Assembly (NCBI GenBank): GCA_030278955.1
Contig: JAOANR010000002.1
Coordinates: 1-64,000, forward strand
Source: Hygrophila difformis
Taxonomy: Eukaryota > Streptophyta > Magnoliopsida > Lamiales > Acanthaceae
Direction: 5' to 3'
Length of the DNA stretch: 64,000 nt
Part shown: in pieces, positions 46,108 to 57,200 of the stretch
Numbering within the stretch: position 1 is the stretch's first letter
Layout: the number at the start of each line of letters is the position of its first letter
The notes under the pieces: generated by a model
Seen by the model: the letters and a program-made list of their open reading frames with translations, nothing else
What the model was told of the DNA's origin: nothing
The model's database searches: none
Program-made: the position numbers and the translations under genes

Positions 46108-46420
46108 CTGGTCGCGGAAACCAGACTGTGTCGCGGAACAGGGTTCCTCGACCAGGGCATAGCGACATTACACGAGTCGCGGAATCTGAGTCCGGTCGCG
46201 GAGCCATGGTCTGCGACAGGAGTTTCACGACCGAGTTCTGGCAGGGAAAAGTCAACGGGGAATGGTGTCGCGGAATGGAGAGCCAGTCGCGGACCCATGG
46301 ACCGCGACAGATGTTCCGCGACATCGAAAGGGTAATAAGTGCGACTGTGGCGCAGGACCAGGCCTGGTCGCGGAGCATTGTTTTGCGACACAGTGGTTGG
46401 TTCCGCGACACGAATTTTGA
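46108..46420. repeat. Dyad repeat block 3
   Basis: Copies include 46193-46220 (GTCGCGGAGCCATGG then TCTGCGACAGG) and 46285-46310 (GTCGCGGACCCATGG then ACCGCGACAG), plus half-sites GTCGCGGAA at 46111, 46129, 46176 and 46267. Same motif as blocks 1 and 2 in LTR F. Confidence 0.85.
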
Positions 46421-46903
46421 ATTTTCAAATTTTTCGTGAACTGGGCCCGAATGTGATGTTGGGCTTGAGTTCATTTTATTTGATTTGGGCCTGAATAAAT
46501 TCAGTCCAAATAAATTCAAAAACACACTGGGCTGAAATTAAAGAAAGATCCACTTGCATAAATTAGGTTGGGTTAATTCCATTTGTTTGCAAAAATTATT
46601 CCGGATTTAAATTGCTTCAATTTCCGGAAATATTTTCTTAAATTCATGGAATTAATCCAACCAAGAACCTGGTTTTCCGTGTTACTTTACTGTTCCTCTT
46701 TTTGATGGTTCCGAACTTTCTGCAAGACAGATAAATACAACGCATTAGATTTTCTCCAAATATCAACATCCTCACATTTAGAGTCTTAGTACTCTAAATG
46801 TTTGATTGATTTTTGGGTACTCTCCTGTTATGAGAATAGTATATTATAAGATTATATATATATATATATAGACTGAAAAATTTTTTGTTTTCAATGCTGT
46901 TTC
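46421..46903 (-). other. Region between pol and the dyad block of E
   Basis: Noncoding. Contains a second PPT-like motif and hairpin (46765-46800; arms CATTTAGAGT and ACTCTAAATG) and, at about 46720, an acceptor-like TTTATCTGTCTTGCAG on the sense strand. A (TA)n run lies near 46855-46870. The ORF that spans 45872-46525 on this strand has no family features and overlaps the dyad repeats. Confidence 0.5.
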
Positions 46904-49900
46904 TTATTGGGTGTAAGCTAGGTCTGCCACTCCTTGGCTTTCTTTCTCCGGATCGAACTGTCCGAGGTACTCCTTTAACCGATGTCCATTCACCACTATG
47001 TTGCCCTTGTCAGTTCGGATCCTGACAGCTCCATTTTCAAACACTTCTAGCACTTCATGTGGTCCTTCCCATCTGGATTTAAGCTTTCCAGGAAACAGCT
47101 TCAACCTAGAATTGTACAATAATACACTTTGACCAACATAAAAATGCTTAGGCTTAATCCTGCGATCGTGCAACTTCTGGGTCCGCTCCTTATAAATTCG
47201 AGAGCTTTCATAAGCTAGCGCTCGTATTTCCTCAATTTCATTGAGGTCCAACTTACGTTTGCTCTGAGCAACTTTCGGATCGAAGTTTAGCGTTTTGACG
47301 GCCCAGTAAGCTTTATGCTCTAACTCTACAGGCAAATGACAGGCTTTTCCGAAGACAAGTCTGTAAGGGGACATCCCAATGGGAGTCTTATAAGCTGTGC
47401 GGTATGCCCATAGAGCATCATTGAGCTTACGTGCCCAATCCTTACGGGTTATCCCGACTGTGGCTTCGAGTAGATGTTTGATTTCGCGATTGGATACTTC
47501 GACTTGACCACTAGTCTGGGGATGATAAGGCGTGCCTATCTTATGGAGGATTCCATTTTTACTCATTAAAGTTTCAAAGGCTTTATTAATAAAGTGTGTT
47601 CCTCCATCAGATATCACCACCCTAGGTACGCCAAATCTATTAAAAATGTTGTTCTTGAGGAACTTGATGACTTGGCTACCATCATTGGTCGGTAATGCGA
47701 CAGCCTCGACCCATTTGGACACGTAATCGACAACTACCAAGATATAGTAGTTTCCACCAGATGGTGGGAACGGTCCCATGAAGTCAATGCCCCATACATC
47801 GAAAATCTCAAGTGTGAGAATTCCCTTTTGAGGCATCTCATCCCTCTTGGAGAGGTTTCCTAATCTTTGGCACTTGTCGCAACCTTTCACAAATGTCCTG
47901 CAATCCTCATAGATGTGAGGCCAATAAAATCCATATTCGAGGACCTTGTGGGCCGTTCGAGAGGGACCATGGTGACCTCCATATTCTGATTCATGGCATT
48001 TTCTGACAATTTGATAGGCTTCATGCTCGGTCACACATCGCCTGATTATTGAATCGGCGCAGTGTTTGAAGAGATAAGGTTCTTCCCAGAAGTAGTTTAA
48101 TACATCTCGGTTGAACTTATTCTTCTGATGATAGTTCGAAAACTGTGGGGTTATTCCGCATTCCAAGAAGTTAGCGATATCGGAAAACCATGGACATGCT
48201 TGATTATGCAGATGCAACGCGAACAACTGTTCGTCCGGAAACTCTTCATTGACGGCTTTTTCCTTTTTATCATTATCTAATCGAGATAAGTGGTCAGCAG
48301 CACCATTATCTCGACCTCGCCTATCTTTTATTATGATGTCGAATTCTTGCAACAGAAGTACCCACCTGATTAATCGAGGTTTGCCGTCTTGTTTTCTAAA
48401 CAAGTATCTCAATGCAGAATGATCGGTGTATACTATAGTCTTCGTACCTATAAGATACTGTCTGAATTTATCAAACACGAAGATTACAACATACATCTCT
48501 TTCTCCATTGTGGTGTAGTTAATTTGGGCTTCATTCAGGGCATGACTTGCGTAATGAATTACGCAGTGTCTCCCATCCTTATGTTGTCCAAGAACTGCGC
48601 CTACGGCGAGACCACTAGCATCGCACATTACCTCGAAAGGTATTGACCAATCGGGTGGTTGCACTATCGATGCAGAAACCAACATCTTCTTGATCGTGTC
48701 AAAGGCTTGGACACACGCTTCATTTATTAAGAAGGGATTTTCTTTACAAAGCAGATTAGTGAGCGGCTTGGCAATTTTAGAGAAATCCTTAATGAATCTC
48801 CGGTAAAAACCGGCATGCCCTAAGAAGCTCCTAACTGATTTGATCGAGTTAGGAAGAGGGAGATTGGAAATGATGGAAACTTTGGCTGGATCAACTTCAA
48901 TACCTGCACGAGAAATGCGATGACGTAACACTATGCCCTCAGTGACCATAAAATGGCACTTCTCCCAATTTAAAACCAGGTTAGTGTCCTCACACCTCTT
49001 TAAAATCTTAGCAAGATTAGTCAAACATTCATCAAACGTATCTCCATATACATAGAAGTCATCCATGAAGACCTCAATGCATTTTTCAATAAATTCAGAG
49101 AATATAGACATCATGCATCGTTGAAAAGTAGCAGGTGCATTGCAAAGACCAAATGGCATGTGCCTGTAGGCAAAAGTGCCATAGGGGCAAGTAAAAGTAG
49201 TTTTTTCATGGTCTTCGCTTGAAATAACAATCTGATTATACCTAGAATAACTATCCAAAAAGCAATAAAATTCTCTCCCTGCCAACCTCTCAAGCATTTG
49301 ATCAATAAAAGGCAATGGAAAATGGTCCTTGCGGGTGGCCTCATTCAGTTTCCGGTAGTCGATGCAAACTCTCCATCCGGTCACTGGCCTGGTTGCGACC
49401 TCTTCTCCTTGCTCATTCTTGGTTATGCACATCCCTCCTCGTTTTGGTACAACCTGCACTGGGCTAACCCATTTGCTGTCAGAAATAGGATAGATTATAC
49501 CAGCATCTAAGAGCTTGATAACCTCCTTTCTTACCACTTCTTGCATGAGGGGGTTCAAACGCCTCTGAGGCTGACGGGAGGGTTTATACTCTTCTTCCAT
49601 TAAAATCCTGTGCATGCAAATAGAAGGGCTTATTCCTTTTATATCAGAAATGGTCCAACCTATTGCATGTACATGTTTCTTAAGAACGAGCACCAGAGCA
49701 TTTTCTTGCTCTTGGGAGAGCGTAGCCGAAACAATCACAGGTAATTTTTTATGTTCTGCGAGAAACGCGTACTTGAGATGATCGGGTAATGTTTTAAGTT
49801 CAAGCTCTAGTGGGCATTCAACGGAAGGGAGTAATTTGCGAGAATTGGGTAGTGGGAGATCAGTTTTACCTTCGGGACCCTGCATCAGTACAGGATCCTC

Positions 49901-50647
49901 TTCTTCCTCTTCGGTGCCATCATTCCCCTGTGCAGTGAAATCAGCACCGTCATATGCTTCAAGGTCCCCGGACTCGGGATCCTCAAATTGGACGGCGCTG
50001 CACTGTTCCTTTGGCTCAGCACCAGCAGGCTTTAGTACCTGCTTTGAAGGTTCATACAGCATCATTTCATCATTGTTTCCAGAGTCTAGCTCTTTCCTAA
50101 CTATTACATCATCAAAAGAAAAACAAGAACTGTCGTTCGGAAATTTCTGCAGTTGCTCCATGTTGAAGATGACTTCATCCCCATCAACGCAGAGTGTCAC
50201 CCTTCCGGATTTAGCATCAATTAGTGCTCCGCCTGTGGCCAGGAACGGCCTGCCTAAGATGAGAGGCATGTCGGAGTCCTCCTCGATGTCCAGAATGATG
50301 AAATCCACTGGGAACGGAGTACTGCCTGCTTTGATTATCACATCTTTCAAGATCCCGATTGGCTTTGTAATTAACTTATCTGCAAGCTGGAGCCTCATCT
50401 TGACAGGTTCCACCACTCCAAGCTTTAGACGTTTAACCATGGTTAGTGGCATAACGTTAATGCTGGAACCGAGGTCACACAGTCCTTTTCCGGCGTTGTT
50501 CTGGCCAATCCGAATCGGCAATGTATAGCATCCGGGATCCTCTTTCTTTTCCGGCAGCTTCTTCTGAATGATAGCACTGCAAGTGCTGTTGAGTACCACC
50601 AATTCGTCCTGCTCAACCTGTCTCTTTCCTGAAATCATTTCTTTCAA
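46904..50647 (-). CDS. Pol of element E (protease, RT, RNase H, integrase)
   Basis: Open frame of 1,247 residues. Protease with [16 protein letters not shown] near residue 57-70 and [14 protein letters not shown]; acidic spacer (about 200-260); RT with [21 protein letters not shown] and the catalytic [12 protein letters not shown] (about 527); RNase H with [14 protein letters not shown] (about 674) and [11 protein letters not shown]; integrase finger [15 protein letters not shown] (884-925), then Asp in WGIDFMGPF (952), Asp in ISDGGTHF (1010), Glu in [10 protein letters not shown] (1047). These are Athila-lineage signatures, and all catalytic residues are present. The true polyprotein starts in gag; the frame here begins after a 1-nt frameshift near 50670, just inside the D insertion. 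No chromodomain, as expected for Athila. Confidence 0.9.
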   Translation of the reverse strand: MKEMISGKRQVEQDELVVLNSTCSAIIQKKLPEKKEDPGCYTLPIRIGQNNAGKGLCDLGSSINVMPLTMVKRLKLGVVEPVKMRLQLADKLITKPIGILKDVIIKAGSTPFPVDFIILDIEEDSDMPLILGRPFLATGGALIDAKSGRVTLCVDGDEVIFNMEQLQKFPNDSSCFSFDDVIVRKELDSGNNDEMMLYEPSKQVLKPAGAEPKEQCSAVQFEDPESGDLEAYDGADFTAQGNDGTEEEEEDPVLMQGPEGKTDLPLPNSRKLLPSVECPLELELKTLPDHLKYAFLAEHKKLPVIVSATLSQEQENALVLVLKKHVHAIGWTISDIKGISPSICMHRILMEEEYKPSRQPQRRLNPLMQEVVRKEVIKLLDAGIIYPISDSKWVSPVQVVPKRGGMCITKNEQGEEVATRPVTGWRVCIDYRKLNEATRKDHFPLPFIDQMLERLAGREFYCFLDSYSRYNQIVISSEDHEKTTFTCPYGTFAYRHMPFGLCNAPATFQRCMMSIFSEFIEKCIEVFMDDFYVYGDTFDECLTNLAKILKRCEDTNLVLNWEKCHFMVTEGIVLRHRISRAGIEVDPAKVSIISNLPLPNSIKSVRSFLGHAGFYRRFIKDFSKIAKPLTNLLCKENPFLINEACVQAFDTIKKMLVSASIVQPPDWSIPFEVMCDASGLAVGAVLGQHKDGRHCVIHYASHALNEAQINYTTMEKEMYVVIFVFDKFRQYLIGTKTIVYTDHSALRYLFRKQDGKPRLIRWVLLLQEFDIIIKDRRGRDNGAADHLSRLDNDKKEKAVNEEFPDEQLFALHLHNQACPWFSDIANFLECGITPQFSNYHQKNKFNRDVLNYFWEEPYLFKHCADSIIRRCVTEHEAYQIVRKCHESEYGGHHGPSRTAHKVLEYGFYWPHIYEDCRTFVKGCDKCQRLGNLSKRDEMPQKGILTLEIFDVWGIDFMGPFPPSGGNYYILVVVDYVSKWVEAVALPTNDGSQVIKFLKNNIFNRFGVPRVVISDGGTHFINKAFETLMSKNGILHKIGTPYHPQTSGQVEVSNREIKHLLEATVGITRKDWARKLNDALWAYRTAYKTPIGMSPYRLVFGKACHLPVELEHKAYWAVKTLNFDPKVAQSKRKLDLNEIEEIRALAYESSRIYKERTQKLHDRRIKPKHFYVGQSVLLYNSRLKLFPGKLKSRWEGPHEVLEVFENGAVRIRTDKGNIVVNGHRLKEYLGQFDPEKESQGVADLAYTQ

Positions 50648-50715
50648 GAACTTAGCATAGACTGGTTTCAGAGATCATTTCTATCAAAGGAATGGTAATC
50701 TCAACTTCCCGCAGT
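50648..50715 (-). pseudogene. Gag-pol junction of E with frameshift
   Basis: Sense reading continues the gag side ([15 protein letters not shown]) then must shift one base to reach [13 protein letters not shown], the usual sequence before Athila protease. The five bases 50711-50715 (GCAGT) are the D target duplication. Confidence 0.7.
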
Positions 50716-51290
50716 TGTAATACCCGTGAATTTTCCATCATAAAACAAAGCAATAATTAAATAAATAAATAATAAAGAACATAAATACCATAAAAAAATA
50801 AACACATCCAGCAAATAAATAAATAAATAAAGATAAGGAAATGAGATTTTAACTTAAAAAGGAATTAAAGAAATTTAATTAAATAAAAAGAATTATTAAA
50901 GGTAAATAAATTGTACACCGAAACCCGACACTAATGAACTCGAGGATTCGAGTCCAAAACATCCAATTAGACTGAGGATAAATTTAGAGAGAAAGTAGAA
51001 ACCCGAATATACCCCGGAAATCGGAATTCGGAAGCATAGAGGGATAGAAACCCGAAAGAGAGGCGGAAAAGCACGACGGATCGCACGACCCGCCCGGACC
51101 GAAGTCCAGGCGAGAGTCGCACGGTGGCCGCGCGGTGAAGGGGGATTAGCGCGCCACGGCCGCGCCACCCCACAGATTCGTTTGTTGCGTGAATCTCTCG
51201 CCCGAACGAGGATTTTTCGACTTTCGGTTGAACATCTCTCGACCCAAGACCTTTAGGTCAGATGTTGGACGCCCTAGGGATTGAGAAATC

Positions 51291-51298
51291 TATAAATA
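51291..51298 (+). promoter_or_regulatory. TATA box in 5' LTR of D
   Basis: TATAAATA, about 140 nt before the predicted splice donor at 51437. The equivalent in the 3' LTR is 59761-59768. Confidence 0.7.
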
Positions 51299-51436
51299 AG
51301 CCCCTTGGGAGCCCCAAACAAGTTTACAAAACCCTACAACCTTCCATACGTCGAAACCCTAAATTCGGAGTCAACGGAAAGCACCAAACGGAGGCAGCAG
51401 CTTTGGACGAAAATCCAAGGATCTCCAAACGTTGTG

Positions 51437-52958
51437 GTAAGCTCTAGTCCAATAAATCTTTTCACGTATCAATCCGAAAACGGATTCTAACTTCGGTTCT
51501 TCTCTTTCTACACCCCGTATTGGATCTAGATCGTAGAACCCGACGAACGGAGAGGAGAAACGGTGATCTGGAAGCCACGCCTCCGAATTAGACATCCCCG
51601 ACGTTCATAAACTCAGTAAGTTAACTCTTACATGGTTTTGGGATGAATTAAAACATTCGAAACTAAAAGATTAACAAGAAATCGAAAATCTGTCAATTCT
51701 TACTTTCTACCGACGCAACAGATTTGATGAATTTTTCCGAACCTTAAAACGAACTCAAACAGAAAAACTTAAAACACGAAAAAACGTTCCTAAGACTTAG
51801 ATCTAGCTACTGTAAATTTTTGGGAATTTTTGGAGTTGATTTAATATGTGAAAACCCGTTGAAACCGAGCTATTTGAATCTAGATCTTGAAATCTTGGAC
51901 AGAACTTAGGAATGATCTTGATCACGTTTTTAACATAGGATCTAGGCTGTTTTAGATCTTTGGCCGAACATGAAAGTTGTAGATAAATGTTTTAAGATGA
52001 TACCTGTCAAATTTCATTAAATTTGGAGTTGAATTGCTATGGTATAATTCGAAATCTTTAAACTGTGACACCTTAAACTCAGACAGATTTGTTCTTATGC
52101 GAAAATTGGTGATTTTGACCTACTTAGGTATCTCGGATTGAAAAAGTTAAAACACGAAAGTTGTAGATCTTGATGTTTCCGAGTCAGATATGAAATTTTG
52201 GAATTTTTGGAATTAAATCTGATTTTAGACGAATTTTGGAGTAAACTGTGATCTACCGAAACGAAATCTTGAAATCTTGTTGAAACATGATTTGACCTTT
52301 AGGGTTGAAACGAGTTGAGATATTACTTCTAAATAAATACAATTGAAGTCAGATTTTAAAAATTAAATCCCCTTACAAACTTGATAAATTAAAATTAGGG
52401 GTGAGTGCTCTGCAGGGTGCCCCCTAACGATTCACTTCGTGCCGTAATGGACGATGGTGACCCCGCGCGCTAAACTTGAGATATGGATTGCCTAAACGGC
52501 GAAATATAGAGCCTACACTCTCGTGAATATCCGTATGGGTTTCCCGAGGCTCCGGAGTGGTACTGGGTATGGCTGATACGGTTGCGGCCGCCGGGCTACC
52601 GGCTAAACTTGTTGACATCGCGATGCTATCGTGAAACTTTGAGATACCAAATCGGGAATGTAACGGGGATTCTAAACTAAATTAAATTCGATTAAATTAT
52701 GTTGTTGTCCAATTAAATTATTTAAATGCTTTATTTAAATTATGGCTTTTATGATTAAACCATGTGATATATGTCATTAAATAGAGCCCTGAGATAAATT
52801 ATGCTATTGGATATGGATTAGATGAAATTAAATATTATGTTATTATCATGCTTTTGTTAAATTATTAAATTAAGGGCTTTTAAACCCTACGATCATGCAT
52901 GTGTTAGCTTACTCAGCAATTTTGCTGACCCAAACCATTTTTATTCCTTTCCTTACAG
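51437..52958 (+). other. Predicted LTR intron of D
   Basis: Donor CGTTGTG|GTAAGC at 51436/51437; acceptor TTTATTCCTTTCCTTACAG ending at 52958; 1,522 nt. Same TTGTG|GTAAG context as A. Contains the conserved islands near 52400 (GAGTGCTCTGCAGGGTGCC) and 52580 (GCGGCCGCCGG). Confidence 0.6.
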
Positions 52959-53322
52959 AATATGTGGAATGAGCATGTGTGAGCACAATTCATGCATGGG
53001 ATTTTGGGGAACACTTATTTTGCTTTTAAATTTCGTACTTAGACTATATTATGAACGGGCCTGTTTAACCCGTGTTTTGGCCATGTCGGCCCTTTTTATA
53101 TTTTCCGCTGCGATACTGTACTAAACCAAATATTTCCGCTGCGCTATGCTATTATTATTTTCGAATTATATTGTATGGGCTATTTTGAATGATTTAAATG
53201 TTTTAAATACTGCAATACCTAGCCTTGCATCTCTTTAGTAAGCTCGGAGAAACCGTGTCTTACTAGGGAGATGTGGCGGTGACATCCCGACCCGGGTGAC
53301 CAAAAACCGGGGTGTTACAAGT

Positions 53323-53338
53323 TGGTATCAGAGCCCGG
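53323..53338 (+). promoter_or_regulatory. Primer-binding site of D
   Basis: TGGTATCAGAGCCCGG, three bases after the LTR, pairing with initiator-Met tRNA. Confidence 0.95.
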
Positions 53339-53683
53339 CTATTTTTAAACCATTACTATTTTAAAACTATTATTAATATTTTGACTATTCTTCTAAATTT
53401 TAAAGTATTATTTCCATGGAAAAATCTTTATTTTAAAACCCATGGAAAAATATATATGTGGTGCATTAAATTATTATTGGGGGAAAAAAATCATTTGCAT
53501 TTGTATGTTGCATCTCTGCTATGAACTTAGAATCTTGGAAACTTGAACTTAGAATCTTGGCGAATTGAACCTAGAATCTTGGCGAAACTTGAACTTAGAA
53601 TCTTGGCGAATTGAACCTAGAATCTTGGCGAATCGAACTTAGAATCTTGGCGAATATTAACTTAGATCTCTTGCTTGCGCTAG
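53339..53683 (+). other. Leader of D before ORF0
   Basis: AT-rich, no ORF. Includes a tandem array of about 18-21 bp units (consensus GAACTTAGAATCTTGGCGAA) at about 53522-53665, five to seven imperfect copies. Confidence 0.8.
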
Positions 53684-54034
53684 ATGGCTAGTCAAGACAT
53701 GATGCAGTTGATGGTCAGGATGATGAGTGTTCATCTCGATTCCCACCAAACCCTAGAGCAGATGAAGTACCGTATGGCTCAATTGGAGGCCAATTTACAT
53801 CACATGGGCAACTTGAGAGAGGCGGATCATCACCGCATAAACCAACTCGAGCGCCAAGTCCAAACCCTCACTACACAAAACTTAATACTAAAGGAATACA
53901 TTGATGCCCACGGGCAAGACTTAAACACTATCTTTGACGAGCTGATGCCGCCGAGTTCGGAGGAGGAAGATCCGGAGGAAGATCCTGCTACCCCACCGGA
54001 TGACGTCATGAGACACTTGAGATTCTATTGTTAG
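53684..54034 (+). CDS. ORF0 of element D: small coiled-coil, acid-tailed protein
   Basis: 116 residues, intact. Starts MASQDMMQLMVRMM, then heptad-like LEQMKYRMAQLEANLHHM and INQLERQVQTLTTQN (about residues 20-75), then an acidic tail with SSEEEDPEEDP. It aligns along its length with the 108-residue ORF0 of A (most residues identical). It lies 360 nt after the primer site and 250 nt before gag, the same order as in A. It has no enzyme motif. Whether it is translated separately or affects gag expression is unknown. The predicted LTR intron ends upstream of it, so splicing would bring it nearer the cap. Confidence 0.65.
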   Translation: MASQDMMQLMVRMMSVHLDSHQTLEQMKYRMAQLEANLHHMGNLREADHHRINQLERQVQTLTTQNLILKEYIDAHGQDLNTIFDELMPPSSEEEDPEEDPATPPDDVMRHLRFYC

Positions 54035-54284
54035 ACATTATTTTGCTAGGAAACTATTTCTACTTTTGTACTAAAATTTCTTTTGAGGAAATAAAATGCC
54101 CGATTTATTTTTTTTAAATCGAAACAAAACAAAACAAATTAAAATGAAACCCCCGAGGCGTCGTATACTACTTAATTCGAACAAAGCACCACGTGCTAAA
54201 TTGCAATACACATATACATTTATGTAAATCGCTTAGACCATATACTAAATTCACAAAGTCCTAATCTATCCTATTTGTACCAGA
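54035..54284 (+). other. Leader between ORF0 and gag of D
   Basis: 250 nt, AT-rich, no ORF. Unlike A and B it has no telomere-like tract. Confidence 0.7.
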
Positions 54285-57200
54285 ATGGCACCCAGAGGAA
54301 AAGGAAGAGGCAGAACCCAACCCGCTCCCCAAACCACTACTGAAACACCTACTGAAACACCACCAAACGTCAATGAACCGATTCAACCTGAGATGGAACA
54401 ACCCCAAGGTGCGCAGGACGCCCCCGCACCAAACAATGTGGGCGACCGTCTTAGGACGATAGAGGAAGTGTTGATTGCGCTCGGAAACGCGCAAGTCAAC
54501 CAGGGTCAAGCTGCGGCGGTACCTCCGCCCCAAGCTCGCCCTAACTACCTGGCGATGGTGAATCCTTACCAGCCGCCCCACTATGCTGGTGAGGAGGATC
54601 CAGCTAAACTGGAGGAATGGATCCGGACTTTCGACAAGCTGCTGGGAGCGGTCAAATGTCCGGAAGGAGAGAGGGTACATGTCGCTTCATACTACTTGGG
54701 AGGCGAAGCTGACGACTGGTGGCAAGCAACGCAAGCCAAACTGACTGAAGATGACGAGCCTTACTCGTGGATGGAGATGATGGAACTACTCAGGGATCGA
54801 TTCTATCCCTTGAGTACTAAAGCTGCCATGTACGAAGAGTTCCTGTCGCTGAAGCAAGAAAGCCAAACGGTGCAAGAATACTACACACGCTTCAAGGAGC
54901 TGGTGAGGTTCGCACCAAAGCTAGTGCCCACTGATGCGGAAAAGGCACAGAAGTTCGAGATGGGACTGAACCTGTCTGTGCGCGAGGTGATCGCGGGGGT
55001 ACACTACCCCGATTTGCAAGCCGTATATGATCGCGCCGTAGCGGTAGCACGCGTGCAGCAGCTGAAAAGAAGGGTGAGTGGGGAGTCCAGCAGGGGTCCT
55101 CAAGACAAGAGAAGCCGAGACTCAAGAAACGAGAACAACACTGGAAGGAACGAGCAGCGCAGAGGGTCGAATAGGCCCCAGCAAAACAACACTGAGAGGA
55201 GGTTCAACCAAGAAGATCCGGTACCGCCTTGCCCGAGATGTGGACGACCCCATCTGGCAAGGGGATGCCCGCAACAAGGCGCCTGTTACCGATGCGGTCG
55301 AATGGGTCACGTTCGACGAGATTGCCGAACTAGGCTCGAGAACATAATGAAGAGGGACGATTTGGTCGCGGGGCAAGAACAGCCTCAAAACCAAAATGGG
55401 CGAAACGGGAATAACCAAGGGTACAGACCCCCTCAAAATAGACCGCAGAACCAGAACCAGAACCAACGACCTCCGCCCCCGCAGAATCAAAACCAACAGC
55501 AAAACCAGCAGCAGAACGCGAATCAGCAGGGCAACCAAGGACGCCCTGTGGGGAGGCTCAATGTGGTAAACGAGGCGGACGTGCCTGCGCAAGGAGAAGT
55601 GATGGCAGGTACATTTTATGTGTTGAATACGCCCCTTAGAGTTCTATTTGATTCTGGAGCTAGTTGCTCAATTATAGCATCAAGGATAGTGCCTGAGTTA
55701 GATCTACCTAAGTGCGAGAGAATTAGCTTAGGAATTCAATTGCCTTCTGGAGAAGTAGTGTCTTGCTCTAAACGATATAACGGAATTCCTATAGTGATAA
55801 AGAACGTAGAATTCTTCGCGAACTTAGTAGAATTTAACTTAAGAGACTTTGACATCATACTGGGGATGGATTGGCTATCCCAGTATAAAGCGGTGATCGA
55901 ATGCCAAAAGCAAAAGATCACCTTGTCAAAAAGTAGGGGAAAGAGGGTTATCTTTTACTCTCAGCCCCCTAAGAAAAGTAATAAAATCGTTAGTGCACTT
56001 AAACTAAGTAACTTGATGCGTAAGGGGTACGAACTATATGCGTGCTATGTGCACAACCTTGAGGCGGAAGAAAACAAGGTTGATAGCATACCAGTGGTAA
56101 GAGAATACCCGGACGTATTCCCTGAAGACGTTCCGGGCATGCCACCTGAGAGAGATCTTGAATTCACGATAGATCTCATTCCGGGGACAGAGCCTGTCTC
56201 GAAAGCTCCGTACCGGATGGCACCACTGGAAATGAAGGAGTTAAAGGAACAACTCGAGGAACTGTTGGGGAAAGGCTACATAAGACCGAGTACGTCCCCT
56301 TGGGGAGCACCGGTTTTATTTGTCAAGAAGAAAGACGGAGGACTGCGTCTTTGCATAGATTACCGAGGACTAAACTAAGTGACCATCAAGAATAAATACC
56401 CCCTATCGAGAATAGAGGATCTGTTTGATCAACTGAAGGGAGCTTCAGTATTCTCGAAGATCGATTTGCGATCTGGGTATCATCAACTGAGGATCGCCGA
56501 GAAGGACATTCCAAAGACGGCGTTTCGAACACGATATGGCCATTACGAGTTCACAGTGTTATCGTTCGGGTTAACAAATGCTCCGACCATGTTCATGAAT
56601 CTCATGAACAACGTGTTTCGAGAATTATTAGACCAGTGTGTCGTAGTGTTCATCGACGACATCCTGATCTACTCAAAGAGCGAGGAAGAGCATGCCCAAC
56701 ACTTACATCAAGTGTTAGGAATCTTGCGAAGGAATCAGCTATACGGCAAGCTGTCCAAGTGCGACTTCTGGCTGAAAGAAGTGGCATTTCTCGGACACAT
56801 AGTATCCGCTGATGGAGTATCAGTGGATCCGGCAAAAGTCTCTGCCGTAACTGAATGGGCAACTCCCAAGAGTCCAACGGAAATAAGGAGTTTCCTTGGA
56901 TTAGCCGGGTATTATAGACGATTTGTGAAGGACTTTTCAAGAATTGCACGTCCTTTGACCCAGCTACTAAAGAAAGGAGCAAAATACGAGTGGACCGAAG
57001 CTTGTGAGATTGCGTTTCAAGAGCTGAAGAAACGACTCACAACCACACCAGTATTAACACTACCATCAGAGCATGGTGACTTCGAAGTATATAGTGATGC
57101 TTCGAAGGAAGGTTTAGGTTGTGTTTTGATGCAAGACTCGAGAGTCGTGGCCTATGCATCACGCCAACTAAAACCTCACGAGGAAAATTATCCGACACAC

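Larger units (their letters stand above)
50716..53319 (+). repeat. 5' LTR of element D
   Basis: 2,604 bp, TGTAATACCC..GGGGTGTTACA. AT-rich U3 with AAATAAATAAATAAA arrays, GC-rich block (51070-51175), TATAAATA at 51291-51298, donor at 51437, acceptor at 52958, conserved U5 at about 53220-53319. The 3' LTR is one base shorter and about 1-2% different by eye. Confidence 0.95.

Noticed and set aside
36780..46420. Dyad repeat blocks as a CRISPR-like array
   Set aside because: Units are imperfect palindromes at irregular spacing without unique equal-length spacers, in plant DNA, inside retroelements.
45872..46525. 217-residue minus-strand ORF overlapping the F-box promoter and exon 1
   Set aside because: No family features, most of it translates the dyad repeats and pyrimidine-rich leader. 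Only its last 23 residues coincide with the true exon 1 reading.
49836..50528. 230-residue plus-strand ORF opposite E pol
   Set aside because: Antisense shadow of the protease region; Ser-rich composition from the complementary codons.
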